DNA of 48,390 nt, taken from Propionibacteriaceae bacterium (GTDB lineage Bacteria > Actinomycetota > Actinomycetes > Propionibacteriales > Propionibacteriaceae). Position 1 is the first letter of the stretch. Each line of letters begins with the position of its first letter. The notes under the pieces are model-generated. The model had not been told where the DNA came from and made no database searches. It saw only the letters and a program-made list of their open reading frames with translations. Both the position numbers and the translations under genes were made by a program. Of this stretch, positions 36,117 through 44,144 are shown one piece after another. Location: positions 1 through 48,390 of the forward strand of contig JAFKJK010000029.1 in NCBI GenBank assembly GCA_017306015.1. The letters run 5' to 3'.

Positions 36117-36935
36117 TCACGATGTGGCGCGCTGCGCCGTCGCGCTGGCGTACAGGCACACCGCCGCCGCGGTGGCCAGGTTCAGGCTCTCGGCCTTGCC
36201 GTAGATCGGGACGGCGACCGTCCGGTCGGCCAGTTCGAGGTGCTCGACCGGCAGCCCCCAGGACTCGTTGCCCATCACCCAGGCGGTGGGACGGGCGAGT
36301 TCGCCGGACAGGTCGGTCAGGTCGGTGCCGGCCGCCCCGTCGGTGGCGAAGATCTGCAGCCCGGCGTCCCGGCAGGCGGCGATGGCATCGGCCAGGTCGA
36401 CGCCGACGACCACCGGCAGGTGGAAGATCGATCCGACGCTGGCCCGGACGGTCTTCGGGTTGTACACCTCGACCGAGTCCGACGACAGGATGACGGCGTC
36501 CGCACCGGCTGCGTCCGCGCACCGGATCACCGTCCCGGCGTTGCCGGGATCCCGGACCTGCGCGCAGATCAGCACCAGCTCGAGCCCGTCGGACAGGACC
36601 TCGGCGAGCGGCACGTCGATGTCGCGGGCCACCGCGACCACACCCTGCGGGGTGACCGTGTCGATCATCGTCGCCAGGTTCTGCTCACTGACCCCGTACT
36701 GCGGCACGCCGGCGGCAGCGGCGAGGTCGATCAGGTCGATGTTGTCGTGGGCGGAGGCCCAGTGGAAGAAGACCGCCTCCACGACCCCCGGCACTCCGAG
36801 CGCCTCCCGGACGGCCTGCCGTCCCTCCACCAGGAACCGTCCCGAGGCGCGGCGCTCCTTGCGGCGCAGCAGCGAACGTGCCGAGCGCAGCATCGACTGC
36901 GTCGGCTCGGGCAGTTCGAGCGGAGGAACGCTCAT
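36117..36935 (-). CDS. SpoU/TrmH-family RNA 2'-O-methyltransferase
   Basis: SPOUT-class methyltransferase, 272 residues, likely to methylate a ribose in rRNA. An N-terminal L30e-like substrate-binding domain (about 15-105, SGRFLVEGRQAVREAL) precedes the trefoil-knot catalytic domain. Motif 1 is DPGNAGTVIRCADAAGADAV, motif 2 is WVMGNESWGLP, and motif 3 is VPIYGKAESLNLATAAAVCLY. ATG at 36935 has AAAGGA 6 nt upstream; a TTG at 36956 is less likely. Genes of this kind usually sit between rplT and pheS, as here. The target nucleotide is unknown. Confidence 0.92.
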   Translation of the reverse strand: MSVPPLELPEPTQSMLRSARSLLRRKERRASGRFLVEGRQAVREALGVPGVVEAVFFHWASAHDNIDLIDLAAAAGVPQYGVSEQNLATMIDTVTPQGVVAVARDIDVPLAEVLSDGLELVLICAQVRDPGNAGTVIRCADAAGADAVILSSDSVEVYNPKTVRASVGSIFHLPVVVGVDLADAIAACRDAGLQIFATDGAAGTDLTDLSGELARPTAWVMGNESWGLPVEHLELADRTVAVPIYGKAESLNLATAAAVCLYASATAQRATS

Positions 36936-37005
36936 CGTCGATCCTTTGCTGGACAAGGTGTGCGCCGGGCCCGAGAGCCGGGCCCGGCGCCAGAGACCGT
37001 AGCGG

Positions 37006-37374
37006 TCAGGCGGCCTGGGCCGGCTGGTTCTCCTTGGCGATGGCCACCAGCTTGGCGAAGGTGGCGGCGTCGGTGACGGCCAGGTCGGCGAGGATCTTGC
37101 GGTCCACCTCCACCCCGGCGGTCTTGAGACCGTTGATGAACCGGTTGTAGGTCATGCCCTCGGCGCGGGCAGCGGCGTTGATCCGCTGGATCCACAGCGA
37201 GCGGAAGTCACCCTTGCGGGCCTTCCGGTCGCGGTAGGCGTAGGTGTAGCTGTGCAGCAGCTGCTCCTTGGCCTTGCGGTACAGCCTCGAACGCTGCCCG
37301 CGGTAGCCGGACGCATCCTCCAGGACCTCGCGACGCTTCTTCTGCGCGTTCACGGAACGCTTCACGCGTGCCAT
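37006..37374 (-). CDS. rplT: Ribosomal protein L20
   Basis: A 122-residue basic 50S protein that binds 23S domain II and is needed for early assembly. The N-terminal extension MARVKRSVNAQKKRREVL, the segment GYRGQRSRLYRKAKEQLLHS and RKGDFRSLWIQRINAAAR are diagnostic. AAGGAG precedes ATG at 37374. Third gene of the infC operon; in other bacteria L20 represses this operon, but no L20 site is evident here. Confidence 0.97.
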   Translation of the reverse strand: MARVKRSVNAQKKRREVLEDASGYRGQRSRLYRKAKEQLLHSYTYAYRDRKARKGDFRSLWIQRINAAARAEGMTYNRFINGLKTAGVEVDRKILADLAVTDAATFAKLVAIAKENQPAQAA

Positions 37375-37415
37375 CTGTCGTTACTCCTTGTGTTGTTCGA
37401 TCGTGGAAGAGTGCG

Positions 37416-37622
37416 TCACTTGGTCTTGAAGCTGCCGAGGAGGCGGCGTGCCTTCTTGGCGTCGCCCTTGGCCACGACCTTGTCGCCGTCGAGGCGCCGC
37501 GTCCGGCTGGTCGGCTTGTGCTCGTTCAGGTGCATCTTGCCGGCCTGACGGTGCATGACCTTGCCCGTGCCCGTGATGCGGAAGCGCTTCTTGGCACCCG
37601 AATGGGTCTTCATCTTCGGCAT
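37416..37622 (-). CDS. rpmI: Ribosomal protein L35
   Basis: A 68-residue basic 50S protein: MPKMKTHSGAKKRFRITGTG at the N terminus and HLNEHKPTSRTRRL in the middle match the family along its full length. AAGGAC lies 7-8 nt before ATG at 37622. It is 25 bp downstream of infC and 41 bp upstream of rplT. Confidence 0.97.
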   Translation of the reverse strand: MPKMKTHSGAKKRFRITGTGKVMHRQAGKMHLNEHKPTSRTRRLDGDKVVAKGDAKKARRLLGSFKTK

Positions 37623-37647
37623 GTGGTGAGTCCTTCTCTTCTCTTCT

Positions 37648-38346
37648 TTACAGGTCGATGTCGGGGTCCATGTTGTCGGCAGGCCCCCTCTTCTTGGGGG
37701 CGACCTTGACGGCGGCCTCGGCCGCGGCCCGGGCGCGAAGCTCGGCTTCCTGCTGTCGCTCGGCCTCCTGCGACGCGGCCCGGTCGGCCGCCTTGGCGGC
37801 TTTCGCGGCCTCGACCTCGACCTTGGCCTCGGTCTTCTTGCGCGTGGGCGACAGGACCATGAGCATGTTGCGGCCGTCCTGCTTCGGGGCCGACTCGATG
37901 AAGCCGTCCTCGACGACGTCGTCGGCGAGCTTCTTCAGCAGGTTGAAGCCCAGCTCGGGACGGCTCTGCTCACGGCCGCGGAACATGATGGTGATCTTCA
38001 CCTTGTCGCCGGCCTTGAGGAAGCGGACCACGTGACCCTTCTTGGTCTCGTAGTCGTGGCTGTCGATCTTGGGACGGAGTTTCATCTCCTTGATCACGGT
38101 GTTCGTCTGGTTGCGGCGGGATTCGCGGGCCTTCTGCGCGGCCTCGTACTTGAACTTGCCGTAATCCATCAACTTGGCGACCGGCGGGCGCGCCATCGGC
38201 GCCACCTCGACGAGGTCGAGGTCGGCCTCCCGGGCAAGCCTCAACGCGTCGTCGATCCGGACGATGCCGACCTGTTCGCCGGCAGGGCCGACCAGGCGCA
38301 CCTCGGGAACCTTGATGCGATCGTTGATCCGCGGTTCAGTGCTGAT
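37648..38346 (-). CDS. infC: Translation initiation factor IF-3 (AUC start)
   Basis: Binds the 30S subunit, blocks premature 50S joining and proofreads the start codon; 232 residues. Homologues begin ISTEPRINDRI, and here that sequence begins at an ATC codon (38346-38344) five bases after GGAGG, with no ATG, GTG or TTG at the right place. A rare AUC start is the classic infC autoregulation device, because IF-3 discriminates against it. The N-terminal domain (to about 75) ends in PPVAKLMDYGKFKYE; the C-terminal domain has EMKLRPKIDSHDYETK and KITIMFRGREQ. A charged Ala/Glu/Lys tail (about 175-232) is longer than in E. coli but usual in actinobacteria. Confidence 0.95.
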   Translation of the reverse strand: MSTEPRINDRIKVPEVRLVGPAGEQVGIVRIDDALRLAREADLDLVEVAPMARPPVAKLMDYGKFKYEAAQKARESRRNQTNTVIKEMKLRPKIDSHDYETKKGHVVRFLKAGDKVKITIMFRGREQSRPELGFNLLKKLADDVVEDGFIESAPKQDGRNMLMVLSPTRKKTEAKVEVEAAKAAKAADRAASQEAERQQEAELRARAAAEAAVKVAPKKRGPADNMDPDIDL

Positions 38347-38387
38347 GTGTTCCTCCAAGGAGTCAGTGGTTGGACGATCGGCACATC

Positions 38388-38443
38388 GAAAAGGGCCCCC
38401 GCGCACGCGGAAGCCCTGCGGTCCGGCGGCGCTCTGGCGCCGC
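38388..38443 (-). promoter_or_regulatory. Attenuator-like leader of the infC operon
   Basis: In the minus-strand RNA, 38392-38403 pairs with 38406-38417 (12 pairs, two G-U) and is followed by four T, an intrinsic terminator about 45 nt before the infC start. Just upstream in the transcript, 38426-38432 and 38437-38443 form a perfect 7-bp hairpin (GCGGCGC). The two structures could act as terminator and regulator of readthrough. Confidence 0.6.
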
Positions 38444-38515
38444 TTCGCCGTACCGACCCGTCGCCGTGGGAGGCGATCCAGGTGGGAGCTCAGGTCTCCA
38501 CTTCACGCGGACTGA

Positions 38516-38543
38516 CACCTACCGGTGCAGCCGATCGGGTCAA
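38516..38543 (-). promoter_or_regulatory. Candidate infC promoter
   Basis: Minus-strand TTGACC (38538-38543), 16 bp, then TAGGTG (38516-38521). The -35 is identical to that of rrn P1. It would give a leader of about 165 nt carrying the attenuator-like hairpins. Confidence 0.5.
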
Positions 38544-38636
38544 CTCTACCCGGCGGACGCCGCCGCTGACGAATCGCGGTGTCCTGCCGGGTGTCCAGGA
38601 TCCCGATCCCCCGCCGTGCCCCGAGTTGTCAGGGGT

Positions 38637-39113
38637 TCAGGGGGCGGGCGGAGCGGCCGAGAGCCAGGCCCAGCCGCCGTCGTCGAGGGCGACCAGCCGC
38701 CGGCCGGCAGCCAGCTCGGTGAACAGCGACGCCTCGATCACGAGTCCGGCAGGCCCCTGGAAGTCGACGAGGACGGCTGCCGCCCCGGCCTCGACGGCGG
38801 TCGCGGCCACCTCGTCCAGCCGGCAGAGCAGCGGACGGGCGTCCGGCTTCCAGGCGGAGAAGGTGTCCACGCCGGTGAACGCGGGGATGGCGCTGCGCCC
38901 GCCGGACGTGCTCAGCAGCACCGTCCGCATCTGCTCGGCCGCGCCGGTGTCGGTACCGTCCGCGCACACCGGGACGATCGGGAGCAGCAGCCGGGCGCCG
39001 CACAGCGCCGCGACGGCACGCAGATAGCCCTGGTCGCTCTCGGACGCGCCGGCGAGCAGCGCCCGCAGCGCGGGATCGGCGTCGCCGCGATCGGGCGGCT
39101 CGGGATCGCTCAT
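38637..39113 (-). CDS. SseB-family protein
   Basis: A 158-residue protein that looks like the SseB N-terminal domain found across actinobacteria: LRALLAGASESDQGYLRAVAALCGARLLLPIVP, then AEQMRTVLLSTSGGRSAIPAFTGVDTFSAW and a C-terminal PAGLVIEASLFTELAAGR. No catalytic motif, signal or membrane segment is visible, and the biochemical role of the family is unclear. ATG at 39113 starts 1 nt after the hisG stop; an earlier ATG at 39131 overlaps hisG more. It ends hisE-hisG-sseB. Confidence 0.75.
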   Translation of the reverse strand: MSDPEPPDRGDADPALRALLAGASESDQGYLRAVAALCGARLLLPIVPVCADGTDTGAAEQMRTVLLSTSGGRSAIPAFTGVDTFSAWKPDARPLLCRLDEVAATAVEAGAAAVLVDFQGPAGLVIEASLFTELAAGRRLVALDDGGWAWLSAAPPAP

Positions 39114-39114
39114 C

Positions 39115-39981
39115 TCAGATCCGGCAGGCATGGATGCTGGTGACCAGGATCGCCTCCGCGCCGACGTCCCACAACTCGTCCATGATCTGCTGCGCCGTCC
39201 GCGCCGGGATCATCGCCCGGACCGCGACCCACCCGTCCTTGGCCAGCGGGGACACCGTCGGAGCGTCCAGGCCGGGGGTGACCCGGGTGGCCGCCGCCAG
39301 TTTCTCGGTCGGGACGTTGTAGTCGACCATCAGGTAGTCGCGGGCGGTGATGACACCGTTGAGCCGGCGAACCAGCAGATCGAGCCCGTCCGGGGCGGCT
39401 GTCCCCTTCCGCTGGATGAGGATCGCCTCCGACTCCAGGATCGGCTCGCCGAAGAGTTCCAGCCCGGCCTTCTTCAGGGTGCTGCCGGTCTCGACGACGT
39501 CGGCCACCACATCCGCGACACCGAGGCGGACCGAGGACTCGACGGCTCCGTCCAGGTGGATCAGCCGGGCGTTGATCCCCGCCCTGGCCAGATAGGCACC
39601 GACGAGACCGGGGTACGAGGTGGCGATCCGCCGCCCGTCCAGCCGGTCGGTGGTGAGGTCGGCGCCGTCGGGCGCGGCGAACCGGAACCGGGTGCTGCCG
39701 AAACCCAGCGAGACGACCTCGACCGCCTCTGCTTCTGAGTCCAGCAGCATGTCGCGTCCGGTGATACCGAGGTCGAGGGTGCCCTCGCCGACGTACACCG
39801 CGATGTCGCGGGGACGCAGGTAGTAGAACTCGACGCCGTTGGTCTCGTCGACGAGGACGAGTTCCTTCGGGTCGTGGCGCTGCCGGTAGCCGGCTTCACG
39901 GAGCATCTGGGCGGCACCGTCGGCGAGCGAGCCCTTGTTCGGGACGGCGATCTTGAGCAGTCGGGTCATGGCGCGGCTCAC
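39115..39981 (-). CDS. hisG: ATP phosphoribosyltransferase (long form)
   Basis: First, feedback-regulated step of histidine synthesis (ATP + PRPP); 288 residues from GTG at 39981, or 284 from ATG at 39969. The GTG overlaps the hisE stop as GTGA; the ATG gives the usual MTRLLKIAVPNKG start. Motifs are VPNKGSLADGA, YVGEGTLDLGITGRDML and DVVADVVETGSTLKKAGL (PRPP loop). The extra C-terminal ACT-like domain (about 215-285, DGWVAVRAMIPARTAQQIMDEL) makes it the long, HisZ-independent, histidine-inhibited form. Confidence 0.95.
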   Translation of the reverse strand: MSRAMTRLLKIAVPNKGSLADGAAQMLREAGYRQRHDPKELVLVDETNGVEFYYLRPRDIAVYVGEGTLDLGITGRDMLLDSEAEAVEVVSLGFGSTRFRFAAPDGADLTTDRLDGRRIATSYPGLVGAYLARAGINARLIHLDGAVESSVRLGVADVVADVVETGSTLKKAGLELFGEPILESEAILIQRKGTAAPDGLDLLVRRLNGVITARDYLMVDYNVPTEKLAAATRVTPGLDAPTVSPLAKDGWVAVRAMIPARTAQQIMDELWDVGAEAILVTSIHACRI

Positions 39982-40250
39982 AGGTACTCGTTGACGTCAT
40001 CGAGGTCCAGGTCGAGGGCGAGCATCAGCACCTGGAGGTGGTAGAGCAACTGGCTGATCTCCTCGGCCGCCTCGTCCTTGCTCTGGTACTCGGCTGCCAT
40101 CCAGACCTCGGCGGCCTCCTCGACGATCTTCTTGCCGATCGCATGGACGCCGGCGTCCAGCTCCCGCACGGTCCCCGACCCTTCCGGGCGGGTGGCGGCG
40201 CGCTGGCTGAGTTCGGCGAACAGTTCATCGAAGGTCTTGCTCACGGCCAC
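39978..40250 (-). CDS. hisE: Phosphoribosyl-ATP pyrophosphatase
   Basis: Second step of histidine synthesis, hydrolysing phosphoribosyl-ATP; 90 residues, an all-alpha MazG-like fold. KKIVEEAAEVWMAAEY and DEAAEEISQLLYHLQVLML carry the metal-binding EExxE-type acidic residues. The start is GTG at 40250, or GTG at 40244 (MSKTFDELF, as in homologues), both close to a TAGGCT -10 box near 40255-40260. It is a separate protein here, not fused to hisI, and is coupled to hisG. Confidence 0.93.
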   Translation of the reverse strand: MAVSKTFDELFAELSQRAATRPEGSGTVRELDAGVHAIGKKIVEEAAEVWMAAEYQSKDEAAEEISQLLYHLQVLMLALDLDLDDVNEYL

Positions 40251-40313
40251 GCAGCCTACCGGGGCCCGGCATCTCGGAGCCGCGACGGTCCAGCGCCCAG
40301 AGCCGGGGTGCGC

Positions 40314-40943
40314 TCAACCGTCCGAACCGCGCGGGATGCCGAGCGTCGCGAGCAGGTCCTCGTGGAACTGGATCCAGACCAGCTCACAGGACGCCCGGTC
40401 CGGGGCGTCGATCCACTCCGGCCCACCGGCGCGAGCCCGGGCGAGCGCCGTCGTGTGCCTCGGGAGGTGCCCGCCGAACCGTGGGAGCACGTCGGCGAGG
40501 GCGGCACCCAGAGGCTGGGCCTGCCCGTCGACGGCCTCGAGCTCGGACAGCACCCGGTCGTCCCAGGCCGAATCGGTGTGGTCGTTGGCCACCCGCGCCC
40601 CGGCGAGCGTCCTCAGCTGCCAGTCGGTGCACGCCCGGCCGTGGCGTTCGTTGAGCGGCAGGAAGGCGGCATGCACGCCCTCGACGGCCGTCCGGGCGCC
40701 GGCCTCGTCCAATTCGCCGGCGAGCCGGCGTTCGTTCTCGATGCGTCCGGCCCCGGTCAGCGACCAGGTGTCGCCGAAGAACTCGTGGCGGGTCACCCAG
40801 CCCCGTGCCTGCGCGTCGAGGAGGTGCTCCCGGACGTCGGTCGCCGCAAGACCGAACCGCTCGGCGATCGCTGCGGCGGTCGGTCCACCGAGAACCCGGA
40901 CGCCGTGCAGCGCGAGCAGGTCCGGCGGCGAGTCGTAGGTCAC
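40314..40943 (-). CDS. Winged-helix protein coupled to mshC
   Basis: A 209-residue soluble protein. Residues 5-65 read as a winged helix (LLALHGVRVLGGPTAAAIAERFGL, then VREHLLDAQARGWVTRHEFFGDTWSLTGAG), with the last part as the wing. The rest is a helical domain with conserved-looking FLPLNERHGRACTDWQLR, VANDHTDSAWDDRVLSELEAV and a final SCELVWIQFHEDLLATLG. GTG at 40943 overlaps the mshC stop as GTGA, so the two proteins are made together. I do not recognise the family. It could be a regulator of thiol or redox genes or a helper of MshC; neither is shown by the sequence. Confidence 0.75.
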   Translation of the reverse strand: MTYDSPPDLLALHGVRVLGGPTAAAIAERFGLAATDVREHLLDAQARGWVTRHEFFGDTWSLTGAGRIENERRLAGELDEAGARTAVEGVHAAFLPLNERHGRACTDWQLRTLAGARVANDHTDSAWDDRVLSELEAVDGQAQPLGAALADVLPRFGGHLPRHTTALARARAGGPEWIDAPDRASCELVWIQFHEDLLATLGIPRGSDG

Positions 40944-42169
40944 AGGGCGATGCCGAGGAGGGCGTCCACGGCGTCGCGGACATCACCGGGGGCGGACGAG
41001 TCGTCGCCGCCGGCTTCCGCCCAGGCGTCGACCGCGGCCACCGCGGCTGGGGAGTCCAGGTCGTGGCGCAGGGCCGCCCGGACAGCCGAGATCGTGGCTG
41101 CCGCACCGGCTCCGGTCCGGGTGCCGACGGCGGCGCGCCAGCGGCCCAGCCGCTTCGTCGCGGCGTCGAGTTCGGCGGAGGTGTACTCCCAGTCGGAGCG
41201 GTAGTGGTGCGCCAGCAGGACCAGGCGGATCGCCATCGGGTCGGCACCGTCGGCCAGCAGCCGGTGGACGAAGACCAGGTTTCCGAGCGACTTGCTCATC
41301 TTCGCTCCGTCATAGCTGACCATCCCGGAATGCAGGAATGCGTCGGCGAACGGCTCGCCGGTCAGGACGCCGGCTTCGGCGGCCGACATCGGGTGGTGCG
41401 GGAACGCCAGGTCGCTACCGCCGGCCTGGACGTCGAAGTCGGCCCCCAGCACCCGGAGCGCGATCGTGGTGCAACCGATGTGCCAGCCGGGACGGCCGCG
41501 CCCCAGCCAGGTGTCCCACGCCGGCTCGCCGGGGCGGTGCTGCCGCCAGACCAGGCAGTCGAGCGGGTGGTGCTTGCCGGGACGGTCGGGGTCGCCACCC
41601 CGTTCGGCGAAGACCTCGGTGGCGTCGTCCGCAGTCACCGGCGTCCCGGCGAGCAGGGCGTCCTCGTCGGCGACGGAGAAGTACCAGTCGGGGTACTCCG
41701 GATCGTCCAGCTGGTAGACGGCCTGGCGGTCCCGGAGGTCGGCCAGGGTCGCGGCGATGTCGCCGATCACGTCACTGACGGCGGTCAGCTCTCTCGGCGG
41801 GAGCACGCGGAGCGCGGCCATGTCGTTGCGGTACAACTCGACCTGCTCGGCCGCCAGCCGCGTCCACTCCTGGCCGGTGGCGGCGGCGCGCTCCAGCAGG
41901 GGGTCGTCCACGTCGGTCACGTTCTGGGCGTAGCGGACGTCCAGACCCGCGTCCCGCCATGCCCGGACGAGCAGGTCGACCGCGACATAGGTGAACGCGT
42001 GCCCGAGGTGAGTGGCGTCGTACGGGGTGATCCCGCAGGCATAGAGCCGAGCCTCCCCACGCTCGGGACCGACCGGGATGACGGCTCCGCGGGCCGAGTC
42101 GTGGATGCTCACCCGTCCCGAACCGCCACCACGAATGACGGGCACCCGGACACTGTCCCAGGAACGCAT
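40940..42169 (-). CDS. mshC: Mycothiol cysteine ligase MshC
   Basis: ATP-dependent ligation of cysteine to glucosaminyl-inositol in mycothiol synthesis; 409 residues, related to cysteinyl-tRNA synthetase. The zinc cysteine C45 and HLGH signature are in LYACGITPYDATHLGHAFTYVA (43-64), the stretch that marks MshC rather than CysS. QAGGSDLAFPHHPMSAAE supplies further zinc ligands, and KMSKSLGN is the second signature. The CysS anticodon-binding domain is missing. ATG at 42169 has AAGGAGGA upstream. The presence of this gene is strong evidence for an actinobacterium. Divergent from uppP. Confidence 0.95.
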   Translation of the reverse strand: MRSWDSVRVPVIRGGGSGRVSIHDSARGAVIPVGPERGEARLYACGITPYDATHLGHAFTYVAVDLLVRAWRDAGLDVRYAQNVTDVDDPLLERAAATGQEWTRLAAEQVELYRNDMAALRVLPPRELTAVSDVIGDIAATLADLRDRQAVYQLDDPEYPDWYFSVADEDALLAGTPVTADDATEVFAERGGDPDRPGKHHPLDCLVWRQHRPGEPAWDTWLGRGRPGWHIGCTTIALRVLGADFDVQAGGSDLAFPHHPMSAAEAGVLTGEPFADAFLHSGMVSYDGAKMSKSLGNLVFVHRLLADGADPMAIRLVLLAHHYRSDWEYTSAELDAATKRLGRWRAAVGTRTGAGAAATISAVRAALRHDLDSPAAVAAVDAWAEAGGDDSSAPGDVRDAVDALLGIAL

Positions 42170-42280
42170 GCGGCTCCTCCTTCTCTACCCCCACCGGTGC
42201 ACACACGTCCCGGCACTGGCCGAGCCTAACCCGGGGACAGCTAAGCTGGCCGCCGCAGCAGCCCCGACAGGAAGGCCGAG

Positions 42281-43126
42281 ATGATCGAGTGGTGGCAGGC
42301 GATCCTGCTCGGAATCGTCGAGGGTGTGACCGAGTTCCTGCCGATCTCCAGCACCGGCCACCTGACGTTGGTCGAGAAGCTGCTCGGCCTGGGCGTCGCC
42401 GACCCCAGCGTCACCGCGTTCACAGCGATCATCCAGGTGGGCGCGATGGTGGCCGCGATCATCTTCTTCTGGTCCGACATCGTCCGCTTCGCCACCGCGT
42501 GGTTCGGCGGCCTGTTCCACCGCGACCGCCGCGACCACCCCGACTACCGGATGGGCTGGGCGATCATCGTCGGCTTCGTGGTGACCGCCGGCATCGCGTT
42601 GGTGCTGAAGGATCTCGTCGAGGGCCCGCTGCGCAGCCTGTGGGCGGTCGTGGCCGGCCTGCTCGGCTGGAGCGTGGTGATGTTCATCGCCGACCGGGTG
42701 GGCAAGGCGTACCGCGCGGAAGGCTCGATCACCTGGAAGGACGGCGCGATCCTCGGCGTGCTCCAGGCGATCGCCCTCGTCCCGGGTGTGTCCCGCTCCG
42801 GCGCCACGATCGCCGGCGGCCTGCTCCGGGGCATCGACCGGGTCAGTGCCACCCGGATGAGCTTCTTCCTCGGCATCCCCACGCTGATCGCGTCCGGCGT
42901 GTTCGAGGCCGCCAGCCAGTTCCACAACATCGCTGCGCCGGGCGGCGCCGGCTGGCTCGCGACGGGCCTCGGCACCGTGGTGTCCGGCGTGGTGGCGTAT
43001 GCGTCCATCGCCTGGCTGCTCAGGTTCGTCGCGCACAACGACTTCACCGCGTTCATCATCTACCGGGTGGGACTGGCGATCGCGATCGCCATCCTCCTGC
43101 TCACCGGGACGATCGCGGCGGTATGA
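42281..43126 (+). CDS. uppP: Undecaprenyl-diphosphatase
   Basis: Integral membrane BacA/UppP phosphatase that recycles the lipid carrier for peptidoglycan; 281 residues with about eight membrane segments. The signatures are EGVTEFLPISSTGHLTL (14-30) with the catalytic Glu/Ser region and VPGVSRSGATIAGGL near 165-180. The C terminus AFIIYRVGLAIAIAILLLTG is a membrane helix. AGGAAGG precedes ATG at 42281, and TAAGCT near 42243-42248 may be the -10. The stop overlaps the next gene as ATGA. Confidence 0.95.
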   Translation: MIEWWQAILLGIVEGVTEFLPISSTGHLTLVEKLLGLGVADPSVTAFTAIIQVGAMVAAIIFFWSDIVRFATAWFGGLFHRDRRDHPDYRMGWAIIVGFVVTAGIALVLKDLVEGPLRSLWAVVAGLLGWSVVMFIADRVGKAYRAEGSITWKDGAILGVLQAIALVPGVSRSGATIAGGLLRGIDRVSATRMSFFLGIPTLIASGVFEAASQFHNIAAPGGAGWLATGLGTVVSGVVAYASIAWLLRFVAHNDFTAFIIYRVGLAIAIAILLLTGTIAAV

Positions 43127-44112
43127 AGCGGCGGTCCGTCGGCGCGTCCGGCCTCCAGGTCTCCTGGCTCGGCCTGGGCACGCTGACGTGGGGACGGGAG
43201 ACCCGGCCGGAGGACGCCCGCGCACTCCTGCGCCGGTTCGTCGCCGCCGGGGGCTCCCTGGTCGACACGGCGGCCGCCTATGCCGGTGGCGACGCCGAGC
43301 GGATCATCGGTCGCCTGATCCGGGCCGGGGACGTGGCCCGCGACGACCTGGTGATCGCCACCAAGGCCGGCTTCGGGATCAGGGACGGCCAGCGCACCGT
43401 CGACACGTCGCGGACGGCGCTGCTGGCTGACCTGCGGGAGTCGCTGCGCCGACTGGGCACCGACCACATCGACCTGTGGCAGTTGCACGCCTGGGGCCAG
43501 GCACCGATCGAGGAGTCGCTGGCTGCGATCGACACCGCCGTGGTCGCCGGCGACGTCCGCTACGCGGGGGTGAGCAACTTCGTCGCCTGGCAGACCGCGC
43601 AGGCAGCGACCTGGCAGGCGGCCTTCCCGGGACGGGCACCGATCTGCAGCGCTCAGGTGGAGTACTCGCTGCTCGCCCGGCGGGCCGAGGTGGAGGTCAT
43701 CCCCGCCGTGCGCGCGCTCGGGCTGGGTCTCCTGCCGTGGTCGCCGGTCGGCCGCGGGGTGCTCACCGGCAAGTACCGCACCGGCATCCCACGCGGCTCG
43801 CGGGCCGCGAGTGAGCACTTCTCCTGGTTCGTCGAGCCCTACCTCGAGCCCCGCTCCCGGGCCGTCGTCGAGGCGGTCGTGACCGCAGCCGAGGGACTCG
43901 ACCTCGAACCGGCGCAGGTGGCCCTGCTGTGGGTGCGGGACGCGCCGGGGGTCACCGCCCCCCTGCTGGGCGCCCGCACGGTCGCCCAGCTGGAGACCTA
44001 CCTGGCCTGCGAGGACCTGGCACTGCCGGAGGAGATCAGCTCCGCCCTTGACGACGTCTCCGGCGGCCCCAATGCTGGCCGGGAGCCGAACGAGCCGACC
44101 GCGACCCTGTAG
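43123..44112 (+). CDS. Aldo/keto reductase
   Basis: A 329-residue NADPH-dependent TIM-barrel oxidoreductase. SGLQVSWLGLGTLTWG is the usual start. The catalytic tetrad region includes DTAAAYAGGDAER (Asp and Tyr), DLVIATKAGFG (Lys) and DLWQLHAWG (His). The NADPH site includes YAGVSNF, SAQVEYSLLAR and PWSPVGRGVLTGKYR. The substrate is unknown. ATG at 43123 overlaps the uppP stop, a context also seen in other actinobacteria (from memory). The C-terminal tail GGPNAGREPNEPTATL is probably disordered. Confidence 0.92.
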   Translation: MKRRSVGASGLQVSWLGLGTLTWGRETRPEDARALLRRFVAAGGSLVDTAAAYAGGDAERIIGRLIRAGDVARDDLVIATKAGFGIRDGQRTVDTSRTALLADLRESLRRLGTDHIDLWQLHAWGQAPIEESLAAIDTAVVAGDVRYAGVSNFVAWQTAQAATWQAAFPGRAPICSAQVEYSLLARRAEVEVIPAVRALGLGLLPWSPVGRGVLTGKYRTGIPRGSRAASEHFSWFVEPYLEPRSRAVVEAVVTAAEGLDLEPAQVALLWVRDAPGVTAPLLGARTVAQLETYLACEDLALPEEISSALDDVSGGPNAGREPNEPTATL

Positions 44113-44144
44113 CCGGTCGCACCGCCTGGACGACTGGAGGCAGC

